Assembly (NCBI GenBank): GCA_937901905.1
Contig: CALDIF010000009.1
Coordinates: forward strand, 52,891 to 116,890
Source: an uncultured Porphyromonadaceae bacterium
GTDB taxonomy: Bacteria; Bacteroidota; Bacteroidia; Bacteroidales; Muribaculaceae
Length of the DNA: 64,000 nucleotides
Reading direction: 5' to 3'
The notes under the pieces are model-generated. The model searched no databases and was not told the origin of the DNA. It was given only the letters and a program-made list of their open reading frames with translations. The position numbers and the translations under genes were made by a program. Positions within the stretch are counted from its first letter, which is position 1. Each line of letters opens with the position of its first letter. This document shows positions 37,486-45,575 of this stretch, piece by piece.

Positions 37486-39051
37486 TTAAGCGTTAAAGGC
37501 GTGGCGAATTGCCTCGCGCAATGCAATCGCGTCGGCATCACCTCGCTTGAGTGTGCTCAACACAGCCTTGATGTAGCCGTCCTTGCCGTTTAATCCGAGC
37601 ATACCGGCAATGTTACAGTTGTTAATCATTTGTTTGTCGTTGAAAACCCGCAGTATGCCGGCATAATCGTTGTCGCGTACCAACGCGTGAAACTCCCTGC
37701 ATAATGCCTCGTAGGTCGAGCGTGGTGCGATCTCGTTAATCAAGTCGAGCATGTGATCTTCAAGAGCACCTATATTGCGAAATTTCATGTCTATGCGCTT
37801 GGCAACATCGTTTTTCACCGTGTGGCGCAAGTGCTCCAGAGCCTGTGCGCGCAGTTGGCTGCTGAACATTTCGATAACGGCTTGTTTCACACGTTCGACA
37901 ATGCGTTCGACACGGCGTCCGAGTCGACGTGCCATGATGCGCACCACTTCTTCGAGCAGGAATAAGTTCTCGATTTCAGCCACGTTGGGCACCATGATGT
38001 TGCGCGAACGCAGATATTCGACTTCACGACCGGTGCGGCGGTCGCGGTCAACAATGCCGGCACTGTCAAGATGATGCATCTGTTTGAGCGAAGCAAAGGT
38101 GCGTACACTTTCGATGACGCGGTTGCAACTGCCCAGTGGCTTGACGGTGTATTCGCTGAAAACCAGCGGATATAGTTTGGAATCAATGCTGTGCTCGGCA
38201 TCGCCCTCGATAAATAACACGGGCTTGCGTGAACCCAACAGGTCGATGAATAGCGAGTCTCCCAAGTGGTCGCTTGAGGACATTACCTCGTAGTCCCACG
38301 CGACCTTGTCGGGGTCGTAAGCCTTGACCCAAATACAACAGTTGTCAACGCGGCTTGTGGCAAAGTCCACGTCATGGGTGTTGTAAATAAAAGTGCAGTC
38401 GGGACGCATGTTCTCAATAACATTCCACAACGACACCATTATTGAACGATGCAAGAAAATTTCGGGATCATCGACAATGATTAACGCTCCTTGCATGGCA
38501 TATTGTACCGCCCCCACGTAATAGAGCACTGCTTTCTCGCCGTTGCTCAATCTTGTCGCACCGTAACTGTCGTCGTGACCGTCGGTCGCGAAAAGCAGTC
38601 GTCCGTTTTGTCGTAAAATCTTGTTGTTGGGGAATACCTCTTGCCACACCTTGACCATCGTGTCCAACTTTGTTGCGGGCAATGGGTCCTCGCTACCGTC
38701 AAGCAAACGGTCGGTCTTGTATTTCATCAAGCACAAGAATTCCTCACCTAACATCACGTGGGTGAGCCGTTCAAACTCGGTCTTGGCAATGTTGTTAACG
38801 CTGGGGTTTAGGGCATTGAGTTCGTCAAACAAGCGGTCGATGGAGCCGGGTAATGGCGGCTGTTGCTCCACTTGTTCGAAAAGGGCTCGGAGTGCCGACA
38901 TACGGAATACCTTGCCCGAAGCAGCCGATACTATCGCGTCGCAAAAACGCGATTTCCCCGAGCCGTTGGCTCCGATTACGGTCACTTGTCTACTGTCGTT
39001 CAGTTGCGGCACTTCGCTGCCGTCAATGCGGGGCGGTAACTTGATTTCCAT
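37486..39051 (-). CDS. AAA ATPase fused to a DUF4435 (Toprim-like) domain, OLD/PARIS-like
   Basis: A 521-residue cytoplasmic protein. The ABC-type ATPase part has Walker A GANGSGKS (27-34), a signature-like LSNGEKAVLYY (about 172), and Walker B ALIIVDDPEIFLH (about 185-197) with a following H-loop (NTHDVDFA). The C-terminal part starts KPVLFIEGDAEHSID (about 275) and continues with GIVDRDRR (about 332) and NVAEIENLFLLEEVV. This is the pattern of DUF4435, a Toprim-related domain. The same pair of domains, as two genes or fused, forms the PARIS anti-phage system. Nuclease activity would require the Glu/Asp residues in FIEGD and VDRD, which are present. Housekeeping roles for such fusions are also possible. 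Confidence 0.82.
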   Translation of the reverse strand: MEIKLPPRIDGSEVPQLNDSRQVTVIGANGSGKSRFCDAIVSAASGKVFRMSALRALFEQVEQQPPLPGSIDRLFDELNALNPSVNNIAKTEFERLTHVMLGEEFLCLMKYKTDRLLDGSEDPLPATKLDTMVKVWQEVFPNNKILRQNGRLLFATDGHDDSYGATRLSNGEKAVLYYVGAVQYAMQGALIIVDDPEIFLHRSIMVSLWNVIENMRPDCTFIYNTHDVDFATSRVDNCCIWVKAYDPDKVAWDYEVMSSSDHLGDSLFIDLLGSRKPVLFIEGDAEHSIDSKLYPLVFSEYTVKPLGSCNRVIESVRTFASLKQMHHLDSAGIVDRDRRTGREVEYLRSRNIMVPNVAEIENLFLLEEVVRIMARRLGRRVERIVERVKQAVIEMFSSQLRAQALEHLRHTVKNDVAKRIDMKFRNIGALEDHMLDLINEIAPRSTYEALCREFHALVRDNDYAGILRVFNDKQMINNCNIAGMLGLNGKDGYIKAVLSTLKRGDADAIALREAIRHAFNA

Positions 39052-39111
39052 AGTAAATGACAGGTCTTCAACAGGTTGGTGATAATGGTAACGGGAGTAA
39101 AAAGTGTTTTA

Positions 39112-39747
39112 TCAAGAATAGTACATCGCCACAGCAACCGTGGTGTACCCTATGGCAGCCCCCACGAGCACTTGCCACAACGTGTCGCGTTTAAGTACCA
39201 TTCGCGCGGTGCCTATCAAGCCGGTGAGTAATACCGTGAAACAAATCAAGTATAATAAATTGAAAGCACTGAGTCCCTGCACATGCAGTTGGACAAGCAC
39301 AGCAACTTGTGCGGCAATTCCGGCACTGTGAGCACTCACTTTCCACCATAAGTTGATAATCGCGAGCAACAGGCAGGCTGTTGCCAAGCCCACGGCTGCC
39401 ATCAAGAACCATAAAGGCGCGTGGTTGTGGTGCAGGAATGCCACAGCGCACAGCACACACAGCAATGTCACCACGTAGGGCAGTCGTCGCTCCTCACGCG
39501 TCGCGAGTTGCTTGTCGCGCACTATCCCGAAGTGGTGTAGTGCCCCGATGAACATCAGCGGTATCAAGCATGTGGTGCAGCACACCACAACAAGCACCAT
39601 AATGCGTACGCCGGCATCTTGGGCACACAACACACTCACCCACAGCACGAGTAGCGTGGTGTAGGTGGATGCCAACAACGGGTGGAGTGCCGTTGAAAGG
39701 AAACGCGAAATTCCAATCAGAAATTTCTTATAGGTCATTGAATTCAT
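39112..39747 (-). CDS. PAP2-like integral membrane protein
   Basis: A 211-residue membrane protein with about six hydrophobic helices. The segments KQLATREERRLPY and KVSAHSAGIA resemble the first and second phosphatase motifs of the PAP2 family (lipid and undecaprenyl pyrophosphate phosphatases). The third motif (SRxxxxxH) is not clear: the matching stretch TARMVLKRDTLWQVLVG lacks the His. The protein may therefore be a catalytically weakened relative. It sits upstream of the AAA-DUF4435 gene with a 60-nt gap on the same strand. Confidence 0.7.
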   Translation of the reverse strand: MNSMTYKKFLIGISRFLSTALHPLLASTYTTLLVLWVSVLCAQDAGVRIMVLVVVCCTTCLIPLMFIGALHHFGIVRDKQLATREERRLPYVVTLLCVLCAVAFLHHNHAPLWFLMAAVGLATACLLLAIINLWWKVSAHSAGIAAQVAVLVQLHVQGLSAFNLLYLICFTVLLTGLIGTARMVLKRDTLWQVLVGAAIGYTTVAVAMYYS

Positions 39748-39781
39748 TGCCTTGTCCTAAAATCTCAATAAAAGCACAAAT

Positions 39782-39821
39782 CTTCAAGTTTATAGGGTCG
39801 TCTCGCCCTATAAACTTGAAG
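39782..39821 (-). terminator. Terminator of the Gly/Asn-rich protein gene
   Basis: Perfect 16-bp inverted repeat (39782-39797 and 39806-39821) with an 8-nt loop. It follows the Gly/Asn-rich gene stop by about 50 nt and precedes the PAP2-like gene. Confidence 0.85.
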
Positions 39822-39868
39822 CCTGTTTTCAATTAGTGTGCACTGTGCATTGCCACTATGGTGTTAAA

Positions 39869-40969
39869 TTAAAGTCCCACTGTCAATGACGTGTAACAAC
39901 GTCCGTCGGTATTGCTCAACGATAGTGTCACATATCCCGTGGTATTACCTCCGAACCACGTTGCCGATGCTGCCACTGTGCCGGGTGCCACCTCAATAGG
40001 AGGCCCGTATACGGCACACAAGTCACGGTAAACACGATTATAGCGAGTGTGATCAAGGTAACCGGTGCTGTAATAGAATTGAGCGTAAGACAAGCGACCG
40101 GCGGTGTCGTAGTTGAGCATTGCATCGGGCCATAATGTTCCCACGATGGTGACATCGCGCAGGTAAACGATGTCGGTATCGTAGCCGTCGATCACGTACC
40201 CGTTGTTATACAAGTAGTCAAGACTGGTGGAGTATAACGTGCCGAATGTCAAACCCAAAATGCGATCGATGACAGGTGCTCCATGATATGGACGGTATCC
40301 GTGAGGTACGGGAGGACGATGCCAAACGATACGTGCGGGACGATGAGGACGATGAGGCGGTCTCATGGGGGTACGCCAATCGTGGCGCGGTCCTGTCCCC
40401 GGGCTATAAGAGTGACCGCCGGAACGGTGGACATCGGGACGATGGTTGCCGTGGTTGCCACCGGGGTGATGAACATCGGGACGACTACTGCCGCCGCCGT
40501 TGCGGTTACCGCCACCCCTGTTGCTGCCACCGTTGTTGCCACCGTGGTTGTAATTACTGCCACCGTTGTTGCCACTGTGGTTGTAATTGCTGCCACCGTT
40601 GTTGCCACCGTTGTTGCCGCCGTTGCGGTTACCGCCACCCCTGTTGCTGCCACCGTGGTTGCTGCCACCGTTGTTGCCACCGTTGTTGTAATTGCTGCCA
40701 CCGTTGTTGCCACCGTGGTTGTTGCCACCGCCGTTGTGGTTACCGCCACCCTTGTTGTTGTCACTACTGTTGCCACCGTGATTGCTGCCACGATTATCGG
40801 AGCGGGAAACGCTCCCGTTGTGACTGCCACTGTTGCCGCGTGTGTTGCCCACTTCCGGACGGCGGCGTCCTGACATCGATTGTGCATCGACGCTTGCCGC
40901 AGTTATTGTCATTGCTGCAACAAGAGAGATGCTTAACATTAGTCGTACTGTTGCTTTCATATTGTTCAA
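39869..40969 (-). CDS. Secreted Gly/Asn/Ser-rich repeat protein with C-terminal globular domain
   Basis: A 366-residue protein with a signal peptide (1-29, ending ASVDAQ). Residues about 35-205 are low-complexity, built from imperfect units such as GGNNGGSNYNHGGNNGGS, with interspersed His, Arg and Tyr, then a Pro/His/Arg-rich stretch. Residues about 225-366 form a folded domain (GLTFGTLYSTSLDYLYNNGY and further). It has no lipobox and no sorting domain. Glycine/asparagine-rich secreted proteins in other bacteria are surface, matrix or metal-binding proteins, but I cannot assign a role. The repeat DNA is likely to vary in unit number between strains. Monocistronic, with a TAATTTTG box at 41010-41017 and a strong terminator. 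Confidence 0.83.
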   Translation of the reverse strand: MNNMKATVRLMLSISLVAAMTITAASVDAQSMSGRRRPEVGNTRGNSGSHNGSVSRSDNRGSNHGGNSSDNNKGGGNHNGGGNNHGGNNGGSNYNNGGNNGGSNHGGSNRGGGNRNGGNNGGNNGGSNYNHSGNNGGSNYNHGGNNGGSNRGGGNRNGGGSSRPDVHHPGGNHGNHRPDVHRSGGHSYSPGTGPRHDWRTPMRPPHRPHRPARIVWHRPPVPHGYRPYHGAPVIDRILGLTFGTLYSTSLDYLYNNGYVIDGYDTDIVYLRDVTIVGTLWPDAMLNYDTAGRLSYAQFYYSTGYLDHTRYNRVYRDLCAVYGPPIEVAPGTVAASATWFGGNTTGYVTLSLSNTDGRCYTSLTVGL

Positions 40970-41009
40970 GTGTTAGAGCAGTTAATAAAATCGTTTGTCA
41001 TTTGGACAA

Positions 41010-41017
41010 CAAAATTA
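41010..41017 (-). promoter_or_regulatory. Probable -7 box of the Gly/Asn-rich protein gene
   Basis: TAATTTTG on the minus strand, 41 bp before the start codon; the -33 element is not well conserved. Confidence 0.45.
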
Positions 41018-41086
41018 TATGTAGGTTTAAGTGCTATAACTTCATCATCGACCGACACGGCTCTTCGCTCGACCGATTGCTTGTAA

Positions 41087-42322
41087 TCATCGACGAGTGA
41101 AGTAACACGCGTCACCGTAACTCAAGAAACGGTATCCGTTTGCGAGAGCATGAATGTACACTTCGCGCCAGTGATCGCCACCGAGAAAAGCCGATACCAA
41201 CAACAAGAGTGTACTCTGGGGTTGATGAAAGTTGGTCACCATGCCTTGCACAATTCTATATTCATAGCCGGGTGCTATCATCAGTTGAGTGCTTCCTACA
41301 AGCGATGACAGGTGACGGTCGTCAAGGTACTTCAATATGTTGTCGAGTGCGCGCGGCACGGGGGTAGATGAGCCAGTCGTGTAAGGCATCCACTGTGTTA
41401 CTGTCAAGTCATCGGCATCGGGATTGTTATCGAGAATGCACCCCACGTGGTAGAGGCTCTCAAGGGTGCGCACACTCGTTGTGCCTACAGCCGTTACCGT
41501 GCGTTGACCGGCAGCCAACTCGGCGATGAGCGAGCGGTCGACAAGGTACAACTCATGGTGCATCTCGTGACCGCCGATGTCGCTCGACTTGACGGGCATG
41601 AAAGTGCCGGCACCGACGTGCAGTGTGACCTCGCGTCGTTCGATACCGCGAGCATCAATGGCTTGTAGCATCTCGGACGTGAAATGCAGACCTGCTGTCG
41701 GTGCAGCCACGCTGCCGTTGACGCGTGAGAAAACCGTTTGGTAGTCGGTAGCGTCACTGCTCTCGGTCTCCCTGTTCAAATAGGGTGGAATGGGTATAAC
41801 CCCAATATTATCAATGAGTTGCGCAAAACTGATGTTGCTATCGTCCCACTTGAATGTGATTTGCCACGAGCCACCCGGCTCGGCACAGCCACGTGTAGCG
41901 GTCACTGTTGTATCATGGTCTCCAATGTGAGCAACTGTTGTCAAGTCGCCTTGTTTCCATCGCTTGCTGTTACCCACGAGACAGCGCCAAGTACATTGTC
42001 CGGTGCTGCCGAACATCAACGCGTAATCGGCGGGCTCGACCGGTTCGAGACAAAATATCTCAACTGCTCCTCCCGAGGGCTTGCGCATCTTAATGCGAGC
42101 GTTAATAACCCTCGTGTTGTTATATACGAGCATTGTGTCTCCCGGCAACAATGACACGAGGTCGGCAAAGTGGCAGTCGGTAATAGTGTTGCCATTGTAG
42201 CACAACAACTTGCAACGTTCGCGCTCGGCAAGTGGGTGCCGAGCAATGCGCTCGTCGGGAAGCGGATAGTCAAAATCGCTGATTTGCAGTGATTTTATGT
42301 CACCTATTGAGGTGTTGTTCAT
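41087..42322 (-). CDS. queA: S-adenosylmethionine:tRNA ribosyltransferase-isomerase QueA
   Basis: A 411-residue enzyme of queuosine biosynthesis. It transfers the ribosyl part of SAM to preQ1 in tRNA to make epoxyqueuosine. Recognisable motifs are SDFDYPLPDERIARHPL, LLVYNNTRVINARI, APTAGLHFTSEML, TLHVGAGTFMPVK and NFHQPQSTLLLLVSAFLG. The length is longer than E. coli QueA (356) but usual for Bacteroidetes. The start overlaps the menA stop by four bases (ATGA). Last gene of the pfkA-menA-queA operon. Confidence 0.96.
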   Translation of the reverse strand: MNNTSIGDIKSLQISDFDYPLPDERIARHPLAERERCKLLCYNGNTITDCHFADLVSLLPGDTMLVYNNTRVINARIKMRKPSGGAVEIFCLEPVEPADYALMFGSTGQCTWRCLVGNSKRWKQGDLTTVAHIGDHDTTVTATRGCAEPGGSWQITFKWDDSNISFAQLIDNIGVIPIPPYLNRETESSDATDYQTVFSRVNGSVAAPTAGLHFTSEMLQAIDARGIERREVTLHVGAGTFMPVKSSDIGGHEMHHELYLVDRSLIAELAAGQRTVTAVGTTSVRTLESLYHVGCILDNNPDADDLTVTQWMPYTTGSSTPVPRALDNILKYLDDRHLSSLVGSTQLMIAPGYEYRIVQGMVTNFHQPQSTLLLLVSAFLGGDHWREVYIHALANGYRFLSYGDACYFTRR

Positions 42323-43257
42323 GAAATAAGAAATGCAGCAAGCGATAGGGTGAATATAGCCATCAGTGATGCGGTCATGCCCAATAGCGGATTGAGGGCA
42401 GAGCCGTCACGATGGATTAATGAAAACCACAACGCGGTGTGCAACAGCAGGTATATGATCGGTACGACCAAGACCGCAGGCGTGATGACAGTGTTGAAAT
42501 AAGCCGTCAACCACAATGGCGTGAGCATCGCTATTGCCATGTAACCGTTAATCAAGTAGGCTACAACTGCCGGACGTCGCCCGAATATCACTACAGCAGT
42601 GTGCTTGCCGGCAGCGCGATCGTCCTCAACATCGCGGTAGTTGTTCACTAACAACACGTTGACTCCCATCAGCCCGATTGTGATAGAAGCGAGAAAGACG
42701 ATGGGTGTAAAAAGTGTACCGGTAATCACGTAGTAGCCGAGGTTAACCGGAACAAGCCCGAAGAAGACGAACACCATCGCCTCGCCCAAGCCGTGATAAC
42801 TCAACGGCCACGGTCCCGCACTATAAGCAATGGCAGCCAGCATGATGACTACACCGGCAGGAAACAACCACCATGCCCCGTAAGGCAATAGGCAACAACC
42901 TGTTATAGCGGCAGCCGCAATGACGATGAGTGTTGCGAGCCGTAGTGTGGTAGGCTTGATGTCGCCCTCGGTGACACCGCGTCGGGGACCAACGCGACCC
43001 ACCTTATCGGTGCCTTTCAACCAATCGAAGTATTCATTGGCCATGTTGCTCGCCACTTGAGCCAACACGGCAAACGCGAGGCACAACAAGGCCGGTGTCC
43101 ATTGCAGTTTGTCGTGCCACCAAGCGAGCGCAATCGCCATCACAACCCCTGCGATGCTCACCGGAAGGGTGCGCAGTCGCATACACTCCACCCAAACTTT
43201 CAGTCTTGAAGGTTGAGAACGTGTTGCTGACGGTTGTGTGTCAATGACTTGGCTCAT
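42319..43257 (-). CDS. menA: 1,4-dihydroxy-2-naphthoate polyprenyltransferase MenA
   Basis: A 312-residue integral membrane prenyltransferase of menaquinone synthesis, with about nine TM helices. The two Asp-rich motifs of the UbiA superfamily are NMANEYFDWLKGTDK (about 86-100) and NNYRDVEDDRAAGKHT (about 208-223). The start at 43257 gives MSQVIDTQPSAT before the first helix; an in-frame upstream start at 43320 would run into pfkA. Consistent with a menaquinone-based respiratory chain. Follows pfkA by 34 nt. Confidence 0.95.
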   Translation of the reverse strand: MSQVIDTQPSATRSQPSRLKVWVECMRLRTLPVSIAGVVMAIALAWWHDKLQWTPALLCLAFAVLAQVASNMANEYFDWLKGTDKVGRVGPRRGVTEGDIKPTTLRLATLIVIAAAAITGCCLLPYGAWWLFPAGVVIMLAAIAYSAGPWPLSYHGLGEAMVFVFFGLVPVNLGYYVITGTLFTPIVFLASITIGLMGVNVLLVNNYRDVEDDRAAGKHTAVVIFGRRPAVVAYLINGYMAIAMLTPLWLTAYFNTVITPAVLVVPIIYLLLHTALWFSLIHRDGSALNPLLGMTASLMAIFTLSLAAFLIS

Positions 43258-43291
43258 TTCTTTTAGAGGTGATCCTGTTACGGCGTCCGTC

Positions 43292-44272
43292 TTAAATGGA
43301 CAGACGTCGCAACGTCTCAAGCAGTGACGGATCTATAGGCTTATTCTTGCGCACCGCCTTGGTGAACGGCACATAGACTATCTCGTCGTTACTGTCACCG
43401 ATCATGACATTGCGTTGCCCCTCAAGCAGGGCATCGATGGCGGCTGCTCCCATGCGCGACGCGAGAATGCGATCCTGGGCAGTGGGCGACCCGCCACGCT
43501 GCAGGTGACCGAGGATGGTCACGCGCACGTCGTAGTTGGGATACTCGGTGCGTACGCGCTCGGCAAGTCCCATGGCACCGCCTGTGATAGGACTCTCGGC
43601 AACAAGGACAATAGACGAGTTTTTACTCTTGCGAAAACCGTTTTTGATTAGATCTGCCAACTGGTCAACCTCGGTTGAGATCTCGGGTATGATAGCGGCT
43701 TCGGCACCACTGGCTATCGCACCGTTAAGGGCGAGGAAACCGGCATTGCGTCCCATCACTTCGATGAAAAACAATCGTTCATGACTGGTCGCCGTGTCGC
43801 GAATGCGGTCGACACACCACATGATAGTGTTTAATGCCGTGTCATAGCCGATGGTATGGTCGGTGCCGTACAAGTCGTTGTCTATCGTGCCGGGCAAGCC
43901 CACGATGGGCACGTCGTACTCGTTGGCGAAAACACGTGCACCTGATAACGAGCCGTCGCCACCAATAACGACCAGGGCGTCGATCCCGTGTTTACGCATA
44001 ACGTCGTAGGCCTGTTGACGACCCTCGGGGGTCGTGAACTCTTTGCAGCGGGCTGTCTTGAGGATTGTGCCACCCTGTTGCACGATATTGCTTACATTTT
44101 GTGTCTTGAACTCGATGATTTCATCGGTAATCAAGCCACGATAGCCACGGTAAATCGCCTTTACCTTGAAGCCACTGAATATTGCGGAACGTGTCACGGC
44201 GCGAATGGCTGCATTCATACCCGGCGCATCGCCACCCGAAGTCAAAATTCCTATAGTCTTGATTTGTGCCAT
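43292..44272 (-). CDS. pfkA: ATP-dependent 6-phosphofructokinase
   Basis: A 326-residue glycolytic kinase making fructose 1,6-bisphosphate. [17 protein letters not shown] binds the ATP phosphates, GGDGSLSGA has the Asp that coordinates magnesium, and [20 protein letters not shown] contains the catalytic Asp. The Gly in GGDGS marks the ATP-dependent rather than pyrophosphate-dependent class. The start at 44272 fits [14 protein letters not shown]; the longer frame from 44302 lies at the promoter -7 box. First gene of the operon with menA and queA. Confidence 0.97.
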   Translation of the reverse strand: MAQIKTIGILTSGGDAPGMNAAIRAVTRSAIFSGFKVKAIYRGYRGLITDEIIEFKTQNVSNIVQQGGTILKTARCKEFTTPEGRQQAYDVMRKHGIDALVVIGGDGSLSGARVFANEYDVPIVGLPGTIDNDLYGTDHTIGYDTALNTIMWCVDRIRDTATSHERLFFIEVMGRNAGFLALNGAIASGAEAAIIPEISTEVDQLADLIKNGFRKSKNSSIVLVAESPITGGAMGLAERVRTEYPNYDVRVTILGHLQRGGSPTAQDRILASRMGAAAIDALLEGQRNVMIGDSNDEIVYVPFTKAVRKNKPIDPSLLETLRRLSI

Positions 44273-44299
44273 AAAGATTGATTTAGTTTTAATTTTTGG

Positions 44300-44331
44300 C
44301 AAAGTTAGTAAAACAAAACATGACTTGCAAA
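44300..44331 (-). promoter_or_regulatory. Promoter of pfkA-menA-queA
   Basis: Minus strand TTTG (44331-44328), 20-bp spacer, TAACTTTG (44307-44300). It is back-to-back with the tdh promoter. Confidence 0.8.
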
Positions 44332-44373
44332 TTTAGTTATCGCCCCGAAGCGTCCATGTAATCGTTGACAAAA

Positions 44374-44404
44374 TTTGTAAAGCAAAATTTGTTTTGTAAC
44401 TTTG
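44374..44404 (+). promoter_or_regulatory. Promoter of the threonine dehydrogenase gene
   Basis: TTTG at 44374-44377, 19-bp spacer, TAACTTTG at 44397-44404, with the ATG 22 nt further on. Confidence 0.8.
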
Positions 44405-44426
44405 CGGTGCAAAAAACTAATGCAAA

Positions 44427-45380
44427 ATGAAGAATGTGCTTGTGATAGGGTCGACGGGTCAAATAGGCTCGGAATTGACCATGAAGTTGCGTCACGAATA
44501 TACGGGTGATATAGTGGCGGGTTACATACGTGGTGCCGAGCCGCATGGCGAGTTGGCGGAGAGCGGTCCGGCAATGGAGGTTGATATTACTAATGCAACT
44601 CAAATTGCCGAGGCTGTTGAGCACTACCATGTCGACACTATTTATAATCTCGCCGCCTTGCTCAGTGCGGTGGCTGAAAACAAACCCCAATTGGCATGGC
44701 ACATCGGTATCGACGGATTGATTAACGTGCTTGAAGTCGCTCGTGAGAAACATTGTGCAGTGTTTACACCCAGTTCAATAGGTTCATTCGGCCCCAATGC
44801 TCCCAAAGACGGCACTCCGCAAGATACCATACAGCAACCGCGCACAATGTACGGTGTGACCAAGGTGACAGGTGAACTGTTGAGTAACTACTATGCACTC
44901 AAGTTCGGTGTCGACACGCGCAGTGTGCGTTTTCCGGGTTTGATCAGTTACGTTACCTCTCCGGGTGGCGGAACTACCGACTACGCTGTGGATATTTACT
45001 ATAGCGCGGTCAAGGGTGAGGTGTTCAAGTGCCCCATTGCAGCAGGTACTTTCATGGACATGATGTATATGCCCGATGCCTTGAGGGCTGCAATCGAGAT
45101 TATGGAAGCCGACCCCGATAAGTTACATCATCGCAACTCGTTTAACATCGCGTCAATGAGTTTTGACCCCGAAATTATTGCAGGTAAGATACGCGAGCAT
45201 ATCCCGGACTTTGAGATGGTGTACGATGTGGATCCTCTGAGACAATCAATCGCCGAGTCGTGGCCCAATCGCCTTGATGACACGTGTGCGCGCATGGAGT
45301 GGGGTTGGAAACCGGAGTATGACCTCGAGACCATGACTATTGATATGCTCGACAAGTTGGCTCGCCGCTTGGGTAAGTGA
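44427..45380 (+). CDS. tdh: L-threonine 3-dehydrogenase, SDR type
   Basis: A 317-residue extended short-chain dehydrogenase. VLVIGSTGQIGSEL is the NAD-binding GxxGxxG loop. The active site is in TPSSIGSFGP (Ser) and MYGVTKVTGELL (Tyr and Lys of YxxxK, near residues 142-146). It resembles the SDR-type threonine dehydrogenases of Flavobacteria and Bacteroidetes, not the zinc enzyme of E. coli. It oxidises threonine to 2-amino-3-oxobutyrate, the substrate of Kbl (32561-33793). It could alternatively be another NAD-sugar epimerase relative, but the MEWGWKPEYDLETM C-terminus fits threonine dehydrogenase. Confidence 0.87.
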   Translation: MKNVLVIGSTGQIGSELTMKLRHEYTGDIVAGYIRGAEPHGELAESGPAMEVDITNATQIAEAVEHYHVDTIYNLAALLSAVAENKPQLAWHIGIDGLINVLEVAREKHCAVFTPSSIGSFGPNAPKDGTPQDTIQQPRTMYGVTKVTGELLSNYYALKFGVDTRSVRFPGLISYVTSPGGGTTDYAVDIYYSAVKGEVFKCPIAAGTFMDMMYMPDALRAAIEIMEADPDKLHHRNSFNIASMSFDPEIIAGKIREHIPDFEMVYDVDPLRQSIAESWPNRLDDTCARMEWGWKPEYDLETMTIDMLDKLARRLGK

Positions 45381-45575
45381 GGTCGACGACACGCCCAACT
45401 CGCGGATATGCCGAAATTATATCGGTGTTTGATGAAATAATTTTGTCGCTTGCCGGGTTTTTCCCTAATTTGCACCCGAATGATGTGCCTTTGATACATT
45501 ATCGGGCTGCATTCTTGATAGAATCATGTTTCCGAAACGTGCGCGTTGTCATCGCGCATTACCTATTTAAAAATT

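Noticed and set aside
40480..40800. Regular short repeats considered as a CRISPR array
   Set aside because: The repeats are imperfect, codon-phased, without unique spacers, and lie inside a coding sequence.
40276..41100. Plus-strand open frame of 274 codons, Cys/His/Arg-rich, opposite the Gly/Asn-rich gene
   Set aside because: It is an artefact of the repeat composition on the other strand; it has no signal, promoter or homologous pattern, while the minus-strand protein has a signal peptide and folded domain.
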